A DNA stretch of 64,000 nt from assembly GCA_903929885.1 (NCBI GenBank), contig CAIYWI010000031.1:1-64000 (forward strand), written 5' to 3'. Shown piece by piece: positions 34,600 through 44,799 of this stretch. A program made the translations under genes and the position numbers. Within the stretch, counting starts at the first letter, position 1. Each line of letters starts with the position of its first letter. The notes below the pieces were generated by a model. That model worked only from the letters and a program-made list of their open reading frames with translations. It did not search any database and was not told the origin of the DNA. Source of the DNA: an uncultured Phycisphaerales bacterium (GTDB lineage: Bacteria > Planctomycetota > Phycisphaerae > Phycisphaerales > UBA1924).

Positions 34600-35061
34600 A
34601 TGAACCTGATGGACATTGTCAGTCTCGCGTGCATCCGCGCCCCGCTCAAGGCGGCCGACAAGAAGGGCGTGATCCACGAGCTCGTCGACGTGCTGGCGGC
34701 GGCCGGTCGCGTCACAGACCCCGCGGCCCTCAAGGAGGCCGTGTGGACCCGCGAACAGACCCGAACCACCGGCATCGGGCACGGTCTGGCGATCCCTCAC
34801 GGCAAGTGCGCGGGCATGACCGGGCTCTCCATGGCCATCGGCAAGCCCGCCACACCCATGGAGTTCGAGGCCATCGACGGCAAGCCCGTGCGGCTCATCG
34901 TTCTGCTGGCCAGCCCCCCCGACCGCACCAGCGACCACATCCAGGCGCTCGCCCGCATCAGCAAGCTCATGACGATGGACGAGTTCCGCGAGCGCATCTA
35001 CAACGCCTCGTCCGCCGAAGAAATCCACGACCTGCTGCGGAGCCAGGAACGCCCCGCCTGA
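34600..35061 (+). CDS. PTS EIIA domain protein (PtsN/fructose type)
   Basis: 153 aa, single EIIA(Fru/Ntr) domain. The phospho-accepting His is in TTGIGHGLAIPHGKCAGM, near residue 60. The later block VRLIVLLASPPDRTSDHIQALARISKLM is typical. A lone EIIA of this type is usually regulatory (nitrogen PTS) rather than for sugar import. Starts at GTG 34588 or ATG 34609 are also possible; 34600 fits the usual MNL...D start. ispA follows after 42 nt. Confidence 0.85.
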   Translation: MNLMDIVSLACIRAPLKAADKKGVIHELVDVLAAAGRVTDPAALKEAVWTREQTRTTGIGHGLAIPHGKCAGMTGLSMAIGKPATPMEFEAIDGKPVRLIVLLASPPDRTSDHIQALARISKLMTMDEFRERIYNASSAEEIHDLLRSQERPA

Positions 35062-35103
35062 TCCGCCGGCCCCCTCGCCCCCTTGCGACGAGGACACCCG
35101 ATC

Positions 35104-35988
35104 ATGGTCCAACCAGATGACGCCAGCGCGATGACGCCCGAGGCGGTCGACCGCTTTCTGGGCGACTTCCTGCGCGGCCGGGGCTACACGGCCAATCTCC
35201 ACGACGCTGCCGCGTACTCGGCGCTCGGCCAAGGCAAGCGATTCCGGCCCATCCTGTGCATGCAGGCGTGCGTGGCATGCGGCGGCGCCGCGACGGCGGC
35301 GATGGCCGCGGGCGGCGCGCTCGAGTTGGTCCACTGCTTCAGTCTCGTGCACGACGACCTTCCCGCCCTCGACAACGACGACGTGCGCCGCGGCCGCCCG
35401 ACGCTGCACCGCCACGCGGGCGAGGCGATGGCGATCCTCGCGGGCGACCTGATGCTCACGCTCGCCTTCTCGCTGCTGGCCGAGCGGGCGTCGACCGCAC
35501 CCGGCCTGGTCCGGGAACTGGCGGTGGCAACCGAGGGAATGATCCTCGGTCAGGTGCACGACACGCTCGGCGGCCTCGATGCAGCGCTGACGCCTCTCGA
35601 ACGGGTCGAACGCATCCACGCGAACAAGACGGGGGCGCTCATCGTGGCCGCCTGCCGCATGGGCGTGGCGTGTGCGGCAGCCTCGGGCGCGGCACCCCCG
35701 CCCGATGCCATGGAAGCCATGACGCGATACGCCCGGTCGCTCGGCATGCTCTTCCAGGTGACCGACGACCTGCTCGACGTCACGCAGACGTCTGAACACG
35801 TGGGAAAGCGGACGGGCAAGGATGCTGCTGCCGGCAAACTCACCTATCCGGGCCTGCTCGGGGTCGAAGGAGCCCGCGAGGCGGCCCGCCGCCATGCGGC
35901 GGATGCCCACGCGGCCCTCTCGACGTTCGGCGAGCGGGCCGAAGCGCTGCATCGGACCGTGAAATCGGTGCTCGAGCGAACGCGATGA
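35104..35988 (+). CDS. ispA: polyprenyl synthetase (farnesyl diphosphate synthase-like)
   Basis: 294 aa. Both aspartate-rich motifs are present: first SLVHDDLPALDNDDVRRGRP, second FQVTDDLLDVT. GKRFRP and the LELVHCFSLVHDD region also match. It joins IPP units to DMAPP/GPP to make C15 (possibly C20) precursors. A GAGG lies upstream of the ATG at 35104. The downstream neighbour is dxs, so precursor supply genes are adjacent. Confidence 0.9.
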   Translation: MVQPDDASAMTPEAVDRFLGDFLRGRGYTANLHDAAAYSALGQGKRFRPILCMQACVACGGAATAAMAAGGALELVHCFSLVHDDLPALDNDDVRRGRPTLHRHAGEAMAILAGDLMLTLAFSLLAERASTAPGLVRELAVATEGMILGQVHDTLGGLDAALTPLERVERIHANKTGALIVAACRMGVACAAASGAAPPPDAMEAMTRYARSLGMLFQVTDDLLDVTQTSEHVGKRTGKDAAAGKLTYPGLLGVEGAREAARRHAADAHAALSTFGERAEALHRTVKSVLERTR

Positions 35989-36068
35989 GCCCGGAGCGAG
36001 TAGGACGTGGCGCCCGCGGGTGGGCGTGGCGGTGCGGCGGCATCCATCATCGCGACTCTGACGAATCC

Positions 36069-36097
36069 CTGACCGCACCGGCAAGGGGTGATACGCT
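36069..36097 (+). promoter_or_regulatory. candidate promoter of dxs
   Basis: CTGACC at 36069-36074, 17-nt spacer, TACGCT at 36092-36097. It gives a leader of about 25 nt, so dxs may be expressed separately from ispA. Confidence 0.5.
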
Positions 36098-36128
36098 CCT
36101 TGTTCGACGCCTCCGAGGCCCTTGACGC

Positions 36129-38093
36129 ATGACGCTTCTCGAGACCATCAAGTCGCCCCACGATCTCCGCAAGCTCCCCGAGTCGCGGCTGCCTGAACTG
36201 GCGGCCGACATCCGTGCCGCCATCTGCGCGCAGGTGGCCAAGTCGGGCGGGCACCTGGCGCCGAATCTGGGCGTGGTCGAGTTGACGATCGCGTTGCACT
36301 GCGTCTTCGACTTCAGCTTCGACCGGCTGCTGTTCGACGTGGGCCACCAGTGCTATCCGCACAAGCTGCTCACCGGTCGGCTCCCGATGCTGCCGGGACT
36401 TCGGACTCGCGAGGGCATGGCGGGCTTCCCCGAGCCGCGGGAATCGCCGTACGACCTGTTCAGCGTCGGACATGCCGGGACGGGCATCTCGACGGCGGTG
36501 GGCATGGCGCGAGGCGACACGCTGGCGAAGGAAGGGTTCGACCCCAAGACCAATCCGGCGGGCCGCCGCGTGGTGACGATCATCGGCGACGCCTCGATCG
36601 CCAACGGCGTGGCGATGGAGGGACTGAACAACGCGGGAACGCTCAAGCGACAGTTCCTGGTGATCCTCAACGACAACGGGATGTCGATCAGCAAGCCGCA
36701 GGGCGCGCTGGCGCATTACTTCGATCGCGTGCGACTGAGCCAGGCCTACGCCGATCTCAAGAAGAGCGCGAAGGAGGCCCTGACGCACATGCCCGGCGGG
36801 CGGCGCATCAAGGGCGCGTTGCACCGCGCGACGGAGGCGACCAAGGCCGCGGTGAGCGACTCGAACTGGTTCGAGCACTTCGGGCTCGTGCAGGTGGGGC
36901 CGATCGACGGCCACAACTTCCAGTCGCTGCTGGAGGTGCTCCGCGAGGCCCGCGACACCGACCGTCCGCTCGTCCTGCACGTCAAGACCATCAAGGGCAA
37001 GGGCGTCACGTTCGCCGAGAACGATTCGAGCCGATTCCACTCTCCCTCGCCCTTCACCGTCGACGGCGATCTTGCGGAAGAGGGATGTCGCGTGGAGCTC
37101 AAGAGCGAGGGCCGCAGCTTCACGACGGCCTTCGGAGAGGCGATCGTGTCGTTGATGGAGCGCGACCCCAAGGTGGTCGCGTGCACCGCCGCGATGCCCG
37201 ACGGCACCGGCGTCAGCAAGGCGCTGGCGAAGTTCCCCGAGCGCTCGTGGGACGTGGGCATTTGCGAGAGCCACGCGCTCGACATGATGGCCGGGCTGGC
37301 CAAGACCGGCTTCAAGCCCTTCCTCGCCGTCTATTCGACCTTCATGCAGCGGGCCTTCGATCAGGCCTTCCAGGAGTCGGCGCTGCAGGGCCTGCCCGTG
37401 CGACTCTGCCTCGACCGCGCCGGACTGGTCGGCGGCGACGGCGCGGTGCACCACGGATTCTGCGACATCGCCCTGCTCCGCACCCTGCCCAAGGCCGCGA
37501 TCATGGCGGCGATGGACGAACCATCGCTCGTCGCCGCCCTCGAGTTCATGCGACAGTACGAGGCGGGGCTCTCGAGCGTCCGCTACCCGCGCGACAACGT
37601 CAGCGATCGCTTCGCGGGCTCGCCCTGCCCGCCCTTCCAGCTCGGCAAGGCCCGCTGCCTCACGCCCGGATTCGAGTCCTTCGACGCCGATCTCGGTTCG
37701 CCCACCCCCGACGTGGCCGTGCTCGCCTTTGGCACGTGCGCCATCACCGCCTGCGAGGCGGCCGCCGAGTTGGCCGCCGAACTCCGCGTCGCCGTCTGGG
37801 ACGCGCGGTTCGCCAAGCCGGTCGACGCCGAACTGGTGCAGGAACTCGCGGCTCGCAAGGTGCCCATCGTCACCGTCGAGGATCACGGCGTCGTCGGCGG
37901 GTTCGGCTCGGCGGTGCTCGACGCGGCCGCCGCCGGCCCCCACCCGTGTCCGTCGATCACTCGCTTGGGTCTTCCGGACGCGTGGATCTATCAGGACTCC
38001 CGCGGTCGCCAACTCGCCGAGGCGGGACTCGACCGGGCGTCGCTGGTCAAGGCCTTCCGGGCCGCCGCCGCGGCTTCGGATGCCCGCGTCTGA
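36129..38093 (+). CDS. dxs: 1-deoxy-D-xylulose-5-phosphate synthase
   Basis: 654 aa, full length. First enzyme of the MEP isoprenoid pathway; it joins pyruvate and glyceraldehyde 3-phosphate using thiamine diphosphate. Conserved blocks: SGGHLAPNLGVVELTIALH, LLFDVGHQCYPHKLLTGR, then a ThDP motif that reads IIGDASIANGVAME...VILNDNGMSIS (GDA instead of the usual GDG). Further on are VKTIKGKGVTFAEND, the transketolase pyrimidine domain CESHALDMMAGLAKTGFKP with FMQRAFDQAFQE, and a transketolase C domain with VEDHGVVGGFGSAV. Confidence 0.95.
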   Translation: MTLLETIKSPHDLRKLPESRLPELAADIRAAICAQVAKSGGHLAPNLGVVELTIALHCVFDFSFDRLLFDVGHQCYPHKLLTGRLPMLPGLRTREGMAGFPEPRESPYDLFSVGHAGTGISTAVGMARGDTLAKEGFDPKTNPAGRRVVTIIGDASIANGVAMEGLNNAGTLKRQFLVILNDNGMSISKPQGALAHYFDRVRLSQAYADLKKSAKEALTHMPGGRRIKGALHRATEATKAAVSDSNWFEHFGLVQVGPIDGHNFQSLLEVLREARDTDRPLVLHVKTIKGKGVTFAENDSSRFHSPSPFTVDGDLAEEGCRVELKSEGRSFTTAFGEAIVSLMERDPKVVACTAAMPDGTGVSKALAKFPERSWDVGICESHALDMMAGLAKTGFKPFLAVYSTFMQRAFDQAFQESALQGLPVRLCLDRAGLVGGDGAVHHGFCDIALLRTLPKAAIMAAMDEPSLVAALEFMRQYEAGLSSVRYPRDNVSDRFAGSPCPPFQLGKARCLTPGFESFDADLGSPTPDVAVLAFGTCAITACEAAAELAAELRVAVWDARFAKPVDAELVQELAARKVPIVTVEDHGVVGGFGSAVLDAAAAGPHPCPSITRLGLPDAWIYQDSRGRQLAEAGLDRASLVKAFRAAAAASDARV

Positions 38094-38193
38094 GCCCGCG
38101 AGGGCCCCCGCCACTTCCACGTCCGGTCTAGAGTCACCCCGCACTTCGTGTTCGTCGCGCGACGATGGGTCCGCGATGCCAGGGGACGATTCC

Positions 38194-39066
38194 ATGGGCA
38201 GGTCGGCTCTCTTTCTCGTCAACCCCAACAAGCCCGACGCGCTGGCGGCGGCCGAGGCCCTCGCCAAGGACGTCCTGCCGCACGGTCGCGTGCTGGGCAC
38301 GCACCCGGCGACCAATGCCGCACCGCCCGACGACGCCTCGAGCGCGGACGTGCTCGTGGTGATCGGCGGCGACGGGACGCTGCTGTCGCAGGCCCGACGT
38401 TTCGCGTCGCTGGGCGTGCCGATGCTGGGCGTCAACATGGGGCGACTGGGGTTCCTCGCGGAGTTCGACGTCGCGTCGCTGCGGAACATGGCCTCGACGA
38501 TCTTCGGCGACGGCGCGCTGGCGACCCGAAACTTCAGCGCACTGCGGGTCGAGGTGATCGGCAAGCGAAGCGCCAAGCCCCGGTTCACCGCCATGGCGAT
38601 CAACGAGGCCGTGATCACGGCGGGCCCGCCCTTCCGGCTCATCTCGCTGGGGCTCGCCATCGACGGCTACGAGGGGCCCGTCGTGCGGGGCGACGGCATG
38701 ATGGTGGCCACGCCGCTGGGCTCGACCGCCTACAACCTCGCGGCGGGCGGGCCGATCATGGGCCCCGACGTCGACGCGTTCGTGGTCACCGCGATGGCGG
38801 CCCAGTCGCTGGCCTTCCGTCCCGTCGTCGTCTCGTCGGGGAGCACCATCGAGATCACGATGCTCAAGGTCAACGACGAGGCCCCGGGCACCGGCACCGC
38901 GCTGGTCATCGACGGCCAAACCCATGTGCACGTGGGAAGCGGCGACCGGCTCCGCATCTCGAAGGACAAGCCCCTGCTGCGCTTCGTGCAGAACCCCCTG
39001 AGCAACTACTGGTCTCGACTGGTGGGCAAGCTCAACTGGGCCGTGGCGCCTCGGATGAACGACTGA
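38194..39066 (+). CDS. nadK: NAD kinase
   Basis: 290 aa. It phosphorylates NAD to NADP in the cytosol. Motifs: VLVVIGGDGTLLSQARRF (GGDGT), MGRLGFLAEFD, FTAMAINEAVIT (NE/D motif) and DGMMVATPLGSTAYNLAAGG. AGGGGA at 38181-38186 lies 7 nt before the ATG at 38194; an upstream in-frame ATG at 38176 is less well placed. A TAGAGT at 38129-38134 is a possible -10. The gene end overlaps the converging kinase gene by 35 nt. Confidence 0.93.
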   Translation: MGRSALFLVNPNKPDALAAAEALAKDVLPHGRVLGTHPATNAAPPDDASSADVLVVIGGDGTLLSQARRFASLGVPMLGVNMGRLGFLAEFDVASLRNMASTIFGDGALATRNFSALRVEVIGKRSAKPRFTAMAINEAVITAGPPFRLISLGLAIDGYEGPVVRGDGMMVATPLGSTAYNLAAGGPIMGPDVDAFVVTAMAAQSLAFRPVVVSSGSTIEITMLKVNDEAPGTGTALVIDGQTHVHVGSGDRLRISKDKPLLRFVQNPLSNYWSRLVGKLNWAVAPRMND

Positions 39067-40896
39067 CGCCCATCCGGCCGGGCAGCCGAAGCTCGAAGGC
39101 GGCCCCGTGGGCCGAATCGATCAGCGACAACTCGCCGCCCGCCTCTCTCGCCAGCGTCCTGGCGATCGACAGGCCCAGCCCGAGCCCCGGCACGCCACCG
39201 TGTCGCTGCGACTCGCCTCGCACGAAGGGACGAAAGATCCGATCTCGCTCGGCGCGCGTCACGCCCGGCCCGTGATCTCGCACCACGAACCTCGCCTGAT
39301 CCTCGTGCGAGTGCACCTCGAGGTGCACCCGACGGTCCGTCGCCTCTCTCGCGTAGCGGCAAGCGTTCTCCACGAGGTTCGAGAGCACGCGTTCGGCAAC
39401 CGTCGCGTCGGCCAGCAGCGCGTAGCCCGGCACGTCGCGACGCTCGACCGCCAGCGTCATGCCCGCTCGTTCGCACGCCGGCGTGAGCGACGCCGCCACC
39501 GACTCGACGAACGGGCCCAACTCGACGCTCGCTCCGGGGGAGCGTCGCGGCAGGGCACCCAGACGCGCGTACTCGAGCACGCTCTCGACGATCCTCGCCA
39601 GCCGCGTCGATTCCTCGCGGAGCGTGCGGAAATAGGCCTTGCGGGGTTCGCCCTCGGGCACAAGGCCGTCGTCGAGCATCTGGGCGTACAGGCAGAATGT
39701 CGTCAGCGGCGTGCGAAGCTCGTGCGAAACGGCGGAGACGAACTGTCCTCGCCGCGCAGCGAGTTCCACGGCCGAGGCGATGGCTCGTCCCGCCGCGAGC
39801 ATCGCCGCCGCCGCGACGCACCACGTCAGCGCCAGGGCCGCTCGCACGGGCGTCCAGACGGCGGTCGGGGGCACGGGCGGCGGGGTGGCGACGACCTCGA
39901 GCGGAATCGCCGCCAGCGTGCGGCCGAGCACGTCGCCCGTCTCGCCCGCCACCCCGCGACGCAACGGCCTGAGTTCGACGGCCGGGAAGAGGCCTCGCGC
40001 CGTGTCCAGCAGCATCGTCCGCAATCGGGGCCAGTCGAGCCAGACGCCCTGCAGCCACGACGCGTCGCCCGAACGGACGTCTCGCACCAGCACGAGGTTG
40101 AGTTCGCCGCCGGGTCCGTCGATCCATCGCACGCCAAAGTCGCCCTGGGCGATGGCCGCCCGCGAGATCGCAGGGGGCGTCGGCTCGACCGCCCGAACCT
40201 CCGCCGGCGCCCCTTCGGGCGCGGCGGCGCGATCCGACCGTCGCGACGACGCCGGCGCTCGCTCCACGGCCCGGGCCGAGGCCGCCGCCATGGCGCGGGC
40301 GTTGTACTCCTCCACCGCGTCGGAAGAAGGCCCCGCCGAAGCGTCCGTCGCCACCGCCTGCGGGATGGCGGGCATCCCCGCGCCGTCGCGAGGGCCGAAC
40401 CATTGTCGCAGCGACCGCAGTCGCTCCTGCGCCACCGCGATGCCGTACGGCGTGGCGAAGATGCCCTTGGCAGCGGTCAGTTCATCGCCCTCGGGCGCCT
40501 GCGGCGACGCGAGCCGCCCCTGCGCATCCTGCTCGAAGTGCAGCAGCACGGCCCCTTCAGGCAGGTTGATCAGCGGCGAGGGCACCATGACCGTCTGGAC
40601 GAGCGCAGGCGCCGCCGCGGCGCCGACGGGGTCGGCCAGCGACGCGCGCCTCGCATCGACGGGATGAAAGGGGCGATACTCGAAGTAGGGACGCGCCGCC
40701 TCGCGCGCGATGATGGGCGTGAGGGCCGAATCCATCCGCCACAGGGCGAGTCGCAGCCGCTCCTGGAACCTCGCCTCGCTCGCGGCGATTCGTTCGCTTC
40801 GCTCGAGTCCCAGCGTGCGGACGGTCACCCACGCGAGCACGCCGGCGACGATGACGACGGCGACGCCGAAGGCCAGCTTCCACCGGTGCGCCACGA

Positions 40897-40900
<4 letters not shown>
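39032..40900 (-). CDS. membrane sensor histidine kinase (partner of the adjacent PhoB-type regulator)
   Basis: 622 aa. Helix 1 at residues 9-29 (KLAFGVAVVIVAGVLAWVTV), a very large ~335-residue extracytoplasmic region with an Ala/Arg-rich middle, helix 2 near 365-388. HisKA: FVSAVSHELRTPLTTFCLY. ATPase: ERVLSNLVENACRYA, VRDHGPGV, FRPFVRGE, GLGLGLSIARTLAREAGG. It overlaps the response-regulator gene by 4 nt, so the pair is one two-component system. Input signal unknown. Confidence 0.92.
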
Positions 40901-41610
<710 letters not shown>

Positions 41611-41752
41611 GCCTGCGACCTTTCCCTCGCCGCGCCCGCCGCCGACAGAGCGTATTCCCGGCGGCCGGGTCGCCCCTCGGAGTGATACGCCCTGCGCCCG
41701 CGTCGGTGCGCAACGCCCCTGTCACCGCGACCGGCGAGGCGGCAGGGTCCGA

Positions 41753-42592
41753 TCATCCCAGCGTCAGGCCGTCGTGGGCGAGGAAGCACCCGTCCGGGAG
41801 CGAGTCTTGCGTGACCCGGTGGGCCAGGTCGTGCGACATGTGCACGAAGAAGGTGCGGTCGGCGCCGATCTCGGCGGCGATGCCGACGGCCTGACCGATG
41901 GTCAGGTGGGTGGGATGAGCCCGGTGTCGCAATGCGTCGAGCACGAGCGTGCGAATGCCCCGAAAACGCGACCACGAGGCGGGGGGGATCGCGGAGACGT
42001 CGGTGCAGTACGCCAAGGGAAACACCTCGCGGGCGCCGGGCGTGAGCAGGCGCTCGTCGGGATCGATCCGCCATCCCAGCACGGGAAGCCGACCGTGAAG
42101 CAGGGGAATGGGCGTGAAGTCGACGCCGTGCAGTCGCACCGGGAGGCCCCGCTCGATCACTTCGGGCGACACTCGAAATGGCAGCAGCGTCGCGACGAAA
42201 CTCGGGTTGACGTTGCGCTCCTTGCGGAAGATGTGCGCGTAGATGCGCTCGAGACTCTCCATCGTGTGGTCGTCGGCGTGGATCTCGACCGCCGACTGCT
42301 GCACGTCGTTGAAACGTCGGACCTCGTCAAGGCCGAAGACGTGGTCGACGTGGTTGTGGGTGAAGACGATGGCGTCGCAGCGATCGAGCCCCTCGCGGAT
42401 GGCCTGCATGCGAAGATCGGGCCCCGCGTCCAGAAGGATCGTCCGGGGCGAACCGATCGCGTCCGTGAAGCGAAGGCACGCGCTGGTGCGCAGGCGACGA
42501 TCCCGAGGATCGTCGCTCGTGCAGACGTCGCACGAGCACCCGATCATCGGGACGCCCGCCGAGGTGCCCGTGCCCAGGAAGGTGAATCGCAT
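41753..42592 (-). CDS. MBL-fold hydrolase, PhnP-like phosphodiesterase family
   Basis: 279 aa. Starts FTFLGTGTSAGVPMIGCSCD, with the three-cysteine structural zinc site CSCDVC of PhnP-type proteins. Metal motif VFTHNHVDHVFGLDEV (HxHxDH), then FPLAYCTDVS and HMSHDLAHR. Family members cut cyclic phosphodiesters, and the substrate here is open. No phosphonate genes are nearby. A TATTCT box (complement of 42601-42606) ends 8 nt before the ATG. Confidence 0.88.
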   Translation of the reverse strand: MRFTFLGTGTSAGVPMIGCSCDVCTSDDPRDRRLRTSACLRFTDAIGSPRTILLDAGPDLRMQAIREGLDRCDAIVFTHNHVDHVFGLDEVRRFNDVQQSAVEIHADDHTMESLERIYAHIFRKERNVNPSFVATLLPFRVSPEVIERGLPVRLHGVDFTPIPLLHGRLPVLGWRIDPDERLLTPGAREVFPLAYCTDVSAIPPASWSRFRGIRTLVLDALRHRAHPTHLTIGQAVGIAAEIGADRTFFVHMSHDLAHRVTQDSLPDGCFLAHDGLTLG

Positions 42593-42600
42593 GCGGTCGG

Positions 42601-42606
42601 AGAATA
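42601..42606 (-). promoter_or_regulatory. -10 box of the PhnP-like gene (leaderless type)
   Basis: TATTCT on the minus strand, 8 nt before the start codon at 42592. Confidence 0.5.
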
Positions 42607-42648
42607 GGGACGCTCGCGTCGACGTCCCCCTCGAAGGCGTCGGCCGGT

Positions 42649-44067
42649 TCACTTCCCGACGCAGAAGGACGCGAACACCCGCCCGAGGATCTCCTCGACC
42701 CCGATGCGGCCTGAGAGTTCGCCCGCGGCGTCGAGCGCGTCGCGAAGTGTCTGGGCCGCCTCCTCGGGTCGATCGAGCCGGGAAGGATCGGCCGCCTCGC
42801 GGGCCAACTCCCGCGCCTGCCGCAGCGACGCGGCGCATCGCTCGAGGGCGGCGCGATGGCGAGGCAGCAACGCCGCCAGTCCTCGCCGTCCCCGGCCCGT
42901 CACGGCCGCGTCGGCCACCGCCCGAAGCAATCGCGAGAGGCCGAAGCCGTCGAGCGCGCACACGGAGAGCCCGTCGTTGGCCGTCGCTCCGCCGCGGTCG
43001 GCGCACGTGCGAACCCGCAGCACCCGACCCGCTCCAAGGCGAGACAACGCCGCCCGAGCCGCGTCGGGGAGCGTGACGGCCTCGAATCGGCCGGTCGGAT
43101 CGCACCAGAGCGCCACGTCGGCCATGGCCACGGCGGCTGTCGCGGCATCCTGCGCCACGCGCTCCAACTCGCCCGATCGCCTCGCGAGCTCGTCGTCGAG
43201 CCCTGCCGAGTCGACCAGCATCACCTCGCCCGCTCCCGGCCTCGCCTCGTTCAGGGAGAGGAGTTCCTCGATCGCGTCGCGTGTCGTGCCGGCCACCTCG
43301 CTGACCACCGATCGCTCGCGGCCGAGCAGCGCGTTGAAGAGCGTCGACTTGCCCGCGTTGGGGGCCCCGACGATCGCCACCCGCGGCGTTGCGACGATCG
43401 TCGCCGCGTCGCCCGGAGCCGCGCCGAGTTCGTGCATGACGCCCAACAGCGCGTCCAGCCGCCGCGAGAGTTCCGCGCCGCCGATGGCGACGACGTCCTC
43501 CTGATCGGTGAAGTCGATGCCCGCCTCGACCATCGCGAGCAGCTCGGCGAGCTCGGTCGCCAGCGCCGCATGGCGACGGCCGGCGCGCCCCTCGCGAAGA
43601 CCCGCGGCGGCCTCGAGTTCCTCCTCATTCTCGGCGGCAATCGCGGCGGCCACGCCCTCGGCCTGCGCGAGCGTCATGCGACCGGCGAGGAACGCCCTGG
43701 CCGAGAACTCGCCGGGCCCGGCCCTCCGGCAGCCGGGGCGAGCGGTCCACGCGTCGATGATCCGTTCCACGAGGTGCGTCCGGCCGGCGACCAGCACTTC
43801 GAGAACGTCCTCTCCCGTGAAACTCGCGGGTCCGGGCATCGCCATGGCGATGACGGGGAGTTCCAGCATCGCGCAGGCGCCGGGGATCGTCACGAGGGCG
43901 CTCGAGACGCCTCGTCCGGATGCATGGGGGTGCACCAAGCCCAGGGCGAGCGGGCCGCTGGCGCGGATCAACGCCCGCGTCGAATCGCCGGGAGGCGAGG
44001 AACGCGCGATGATCGTGTCGCGTTCAGGCGGGCGAGCGGAGTCGCGACCGGCGCGATCACCGGCCAT
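42649..44067 (-). CDS. mnmE: tRNA modification GTPase MnmE
   Basis: 472 aa. With MnmG it makes the cmnm5 modification of U34 in tRNAs. N-terminal tetrahydrofolate domain [22 protein letters not shown], then [25 protein letters not shown]. Inserted G domain: G1 [17 protein letters not shown]2 GTTRD, G3 VDSAGL. The expected G4 NKxD reads TCAD (in [12 protein letters not shown]), so guanine recognition may be altered. The C-terminal FCVGK matches the invariant C(I/V)GK. It starts 3 nt after the OmpH-like gene. mnmG is not in the window. Confidence 0.92.
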   Translation of the reverse strand: MAGDRAGRDSARPPERDTIIARSSPPGDSTRALIRASGPLALGLVHPHASGRGVSSALVTIPGACAMLELPVIAMAMPGPASFTGEDVLEVLVAGRTHLVERIIDAWTARPGCRRAGPGEFSARAFLAGRMTLAQAEGVAAAIAAENEEELEAAAGLREGRAGRRHAALATELAELLAMVEAGIDFTDQEDVVAIGGAELSRRLDALLGVMHELGAAPGDAATIVATPRVAIVGAPNAGKSTLFNALLGRERSVVSEVAGTTRDAIEELLSLNEARPGAGEVMLVDSAGLDDELARRSGELERVAQDAATAAVAMADVALWCDPTGRFEAVTLPDAARAALSRLGAGRVLRVRTCADRGGATANDGLSVCALDGFGLSRLLRAVADAAVTGRGRRGLAALLPRHRAALERCAASLRQARELAREAADPSRLDRPEEAAQTLRDALDAAGELSGRIGVEEILGRVFASFCVGK

Positions 44068-44070
44068 GGC

Positions 44071-44763
44071 TCACTTCCCGCCGCCGACCTGCGGAGTCTG
44101 GGACTTCTCCGGCTCGACGACCGCGGACGGAGGCGTCACGCTTTCGAGCTTGAGCGACTTCATGAGCCGCTCGGTCAGGTCGTCGGCCGCCACGCCCTTG
44201 ATCACGGGACGTGCGAGCATCTCCTGGACCGCGCCCGGGATGTTCTTCGAGGCCAGCGCGACGGAGCCGGACTTGCTCGCGATCACGTGGGTGTAGCCCA
44301 GGCCGTCGGCCATCTGCGCGGCGGCGTCGAGGATGAGCCGGTACGCCTCGCCCACCTGGCGGGTGTTGAACGCCTCGAGCTGCGTGGCGGCATCCGTGCG
44401 GAGCTGCTGGAACGAGGCGTTCTTCTCGAGGAAGGACTTGTTGAGCGACTTGAACCGCTCGCTCTCCTCCTTGAGGTCCTTGGCCTCCTCCTGCATCTTC
44501 TTGAGCTCCTCGGCGATCGGCTGGAGCTTCTTGGCCTCTTCCATCTCGAAGGACTCTCGCTGCGACTTGTACTGGTCGGTCGAGATCATGCGTTCCACCA
44601 GCGACAGCACGTCGACGGTGGCGATGCGCGGCGCGTCGGCCGCGAGCCCGGACCCTGTCGCCAAGGCCCTGGACTCGCCCCCTTCGGGCAGGCGACCCGC
44701 CAGACCCAGCAGGAGGGCGACGGCAAGGCCGCCGTAGACGAGAACGCGTTCGTTGGTCTTCAT
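44071..44763 (-). CDS. OmpH/Skp-family periplasmic chaperone
   Basis: 230 aa. Signal anchor in the first ~22 residues. The Skp-like start RIATVDVLSLVERMISTDQYKSQRE is followed by a long charged coiled coil (residues 70-130, EELKKMQEEAKDLKEESERF). The C-terminal part reads ILDAAAQMADGLGYTHVIASKSG, typical of OmpH. It would guide outer-membrane proteins through the periplasm. It lies between mqnB (36 nt upstream) and mnmE (3 nt downstream). Confidence 0.85.
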   Translation of the reverse strand: MKTNERVLVYGGLAVALLLGLAGRLPEGGESRALATGSGLAADAPRIATVDVLSLVERMISTDQYKSQRESFEMEEAKKLQPIAEELKKMQEEAKDLKEESERFKSLNKSFLEKNASFQQLRTDAATQLEAFNTRQVGEAYRLILDAAAQMADGLGYTHVIASKSGSVALASKNIPGAVQEMLARPVIKGVAADDLTERLMKSLKLESVTPPSAVVEPEKSQTPQVGGGK

Positions 44764-44799
44764 GGCTTGTTCCGTGGAAAGCGATCGAACATTCGGAGG

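Noticed and set aside
31048-36084. Very long minus-strand open frame spanning several genes
   Set aside because: High GC removes stop codons from shadow frames. The content is Arg/Ala/Gly-rich with no domain, and known proteins (histidine kinase, RsmB, PTS-IIA, IspA) occupy the region in other frames.
41753-42592. Metallo-beta-lactamase resistance gene
   Set aside because: The CSCDVC zinc site and overall layout are those of PhnP-type phosphodiesterases.
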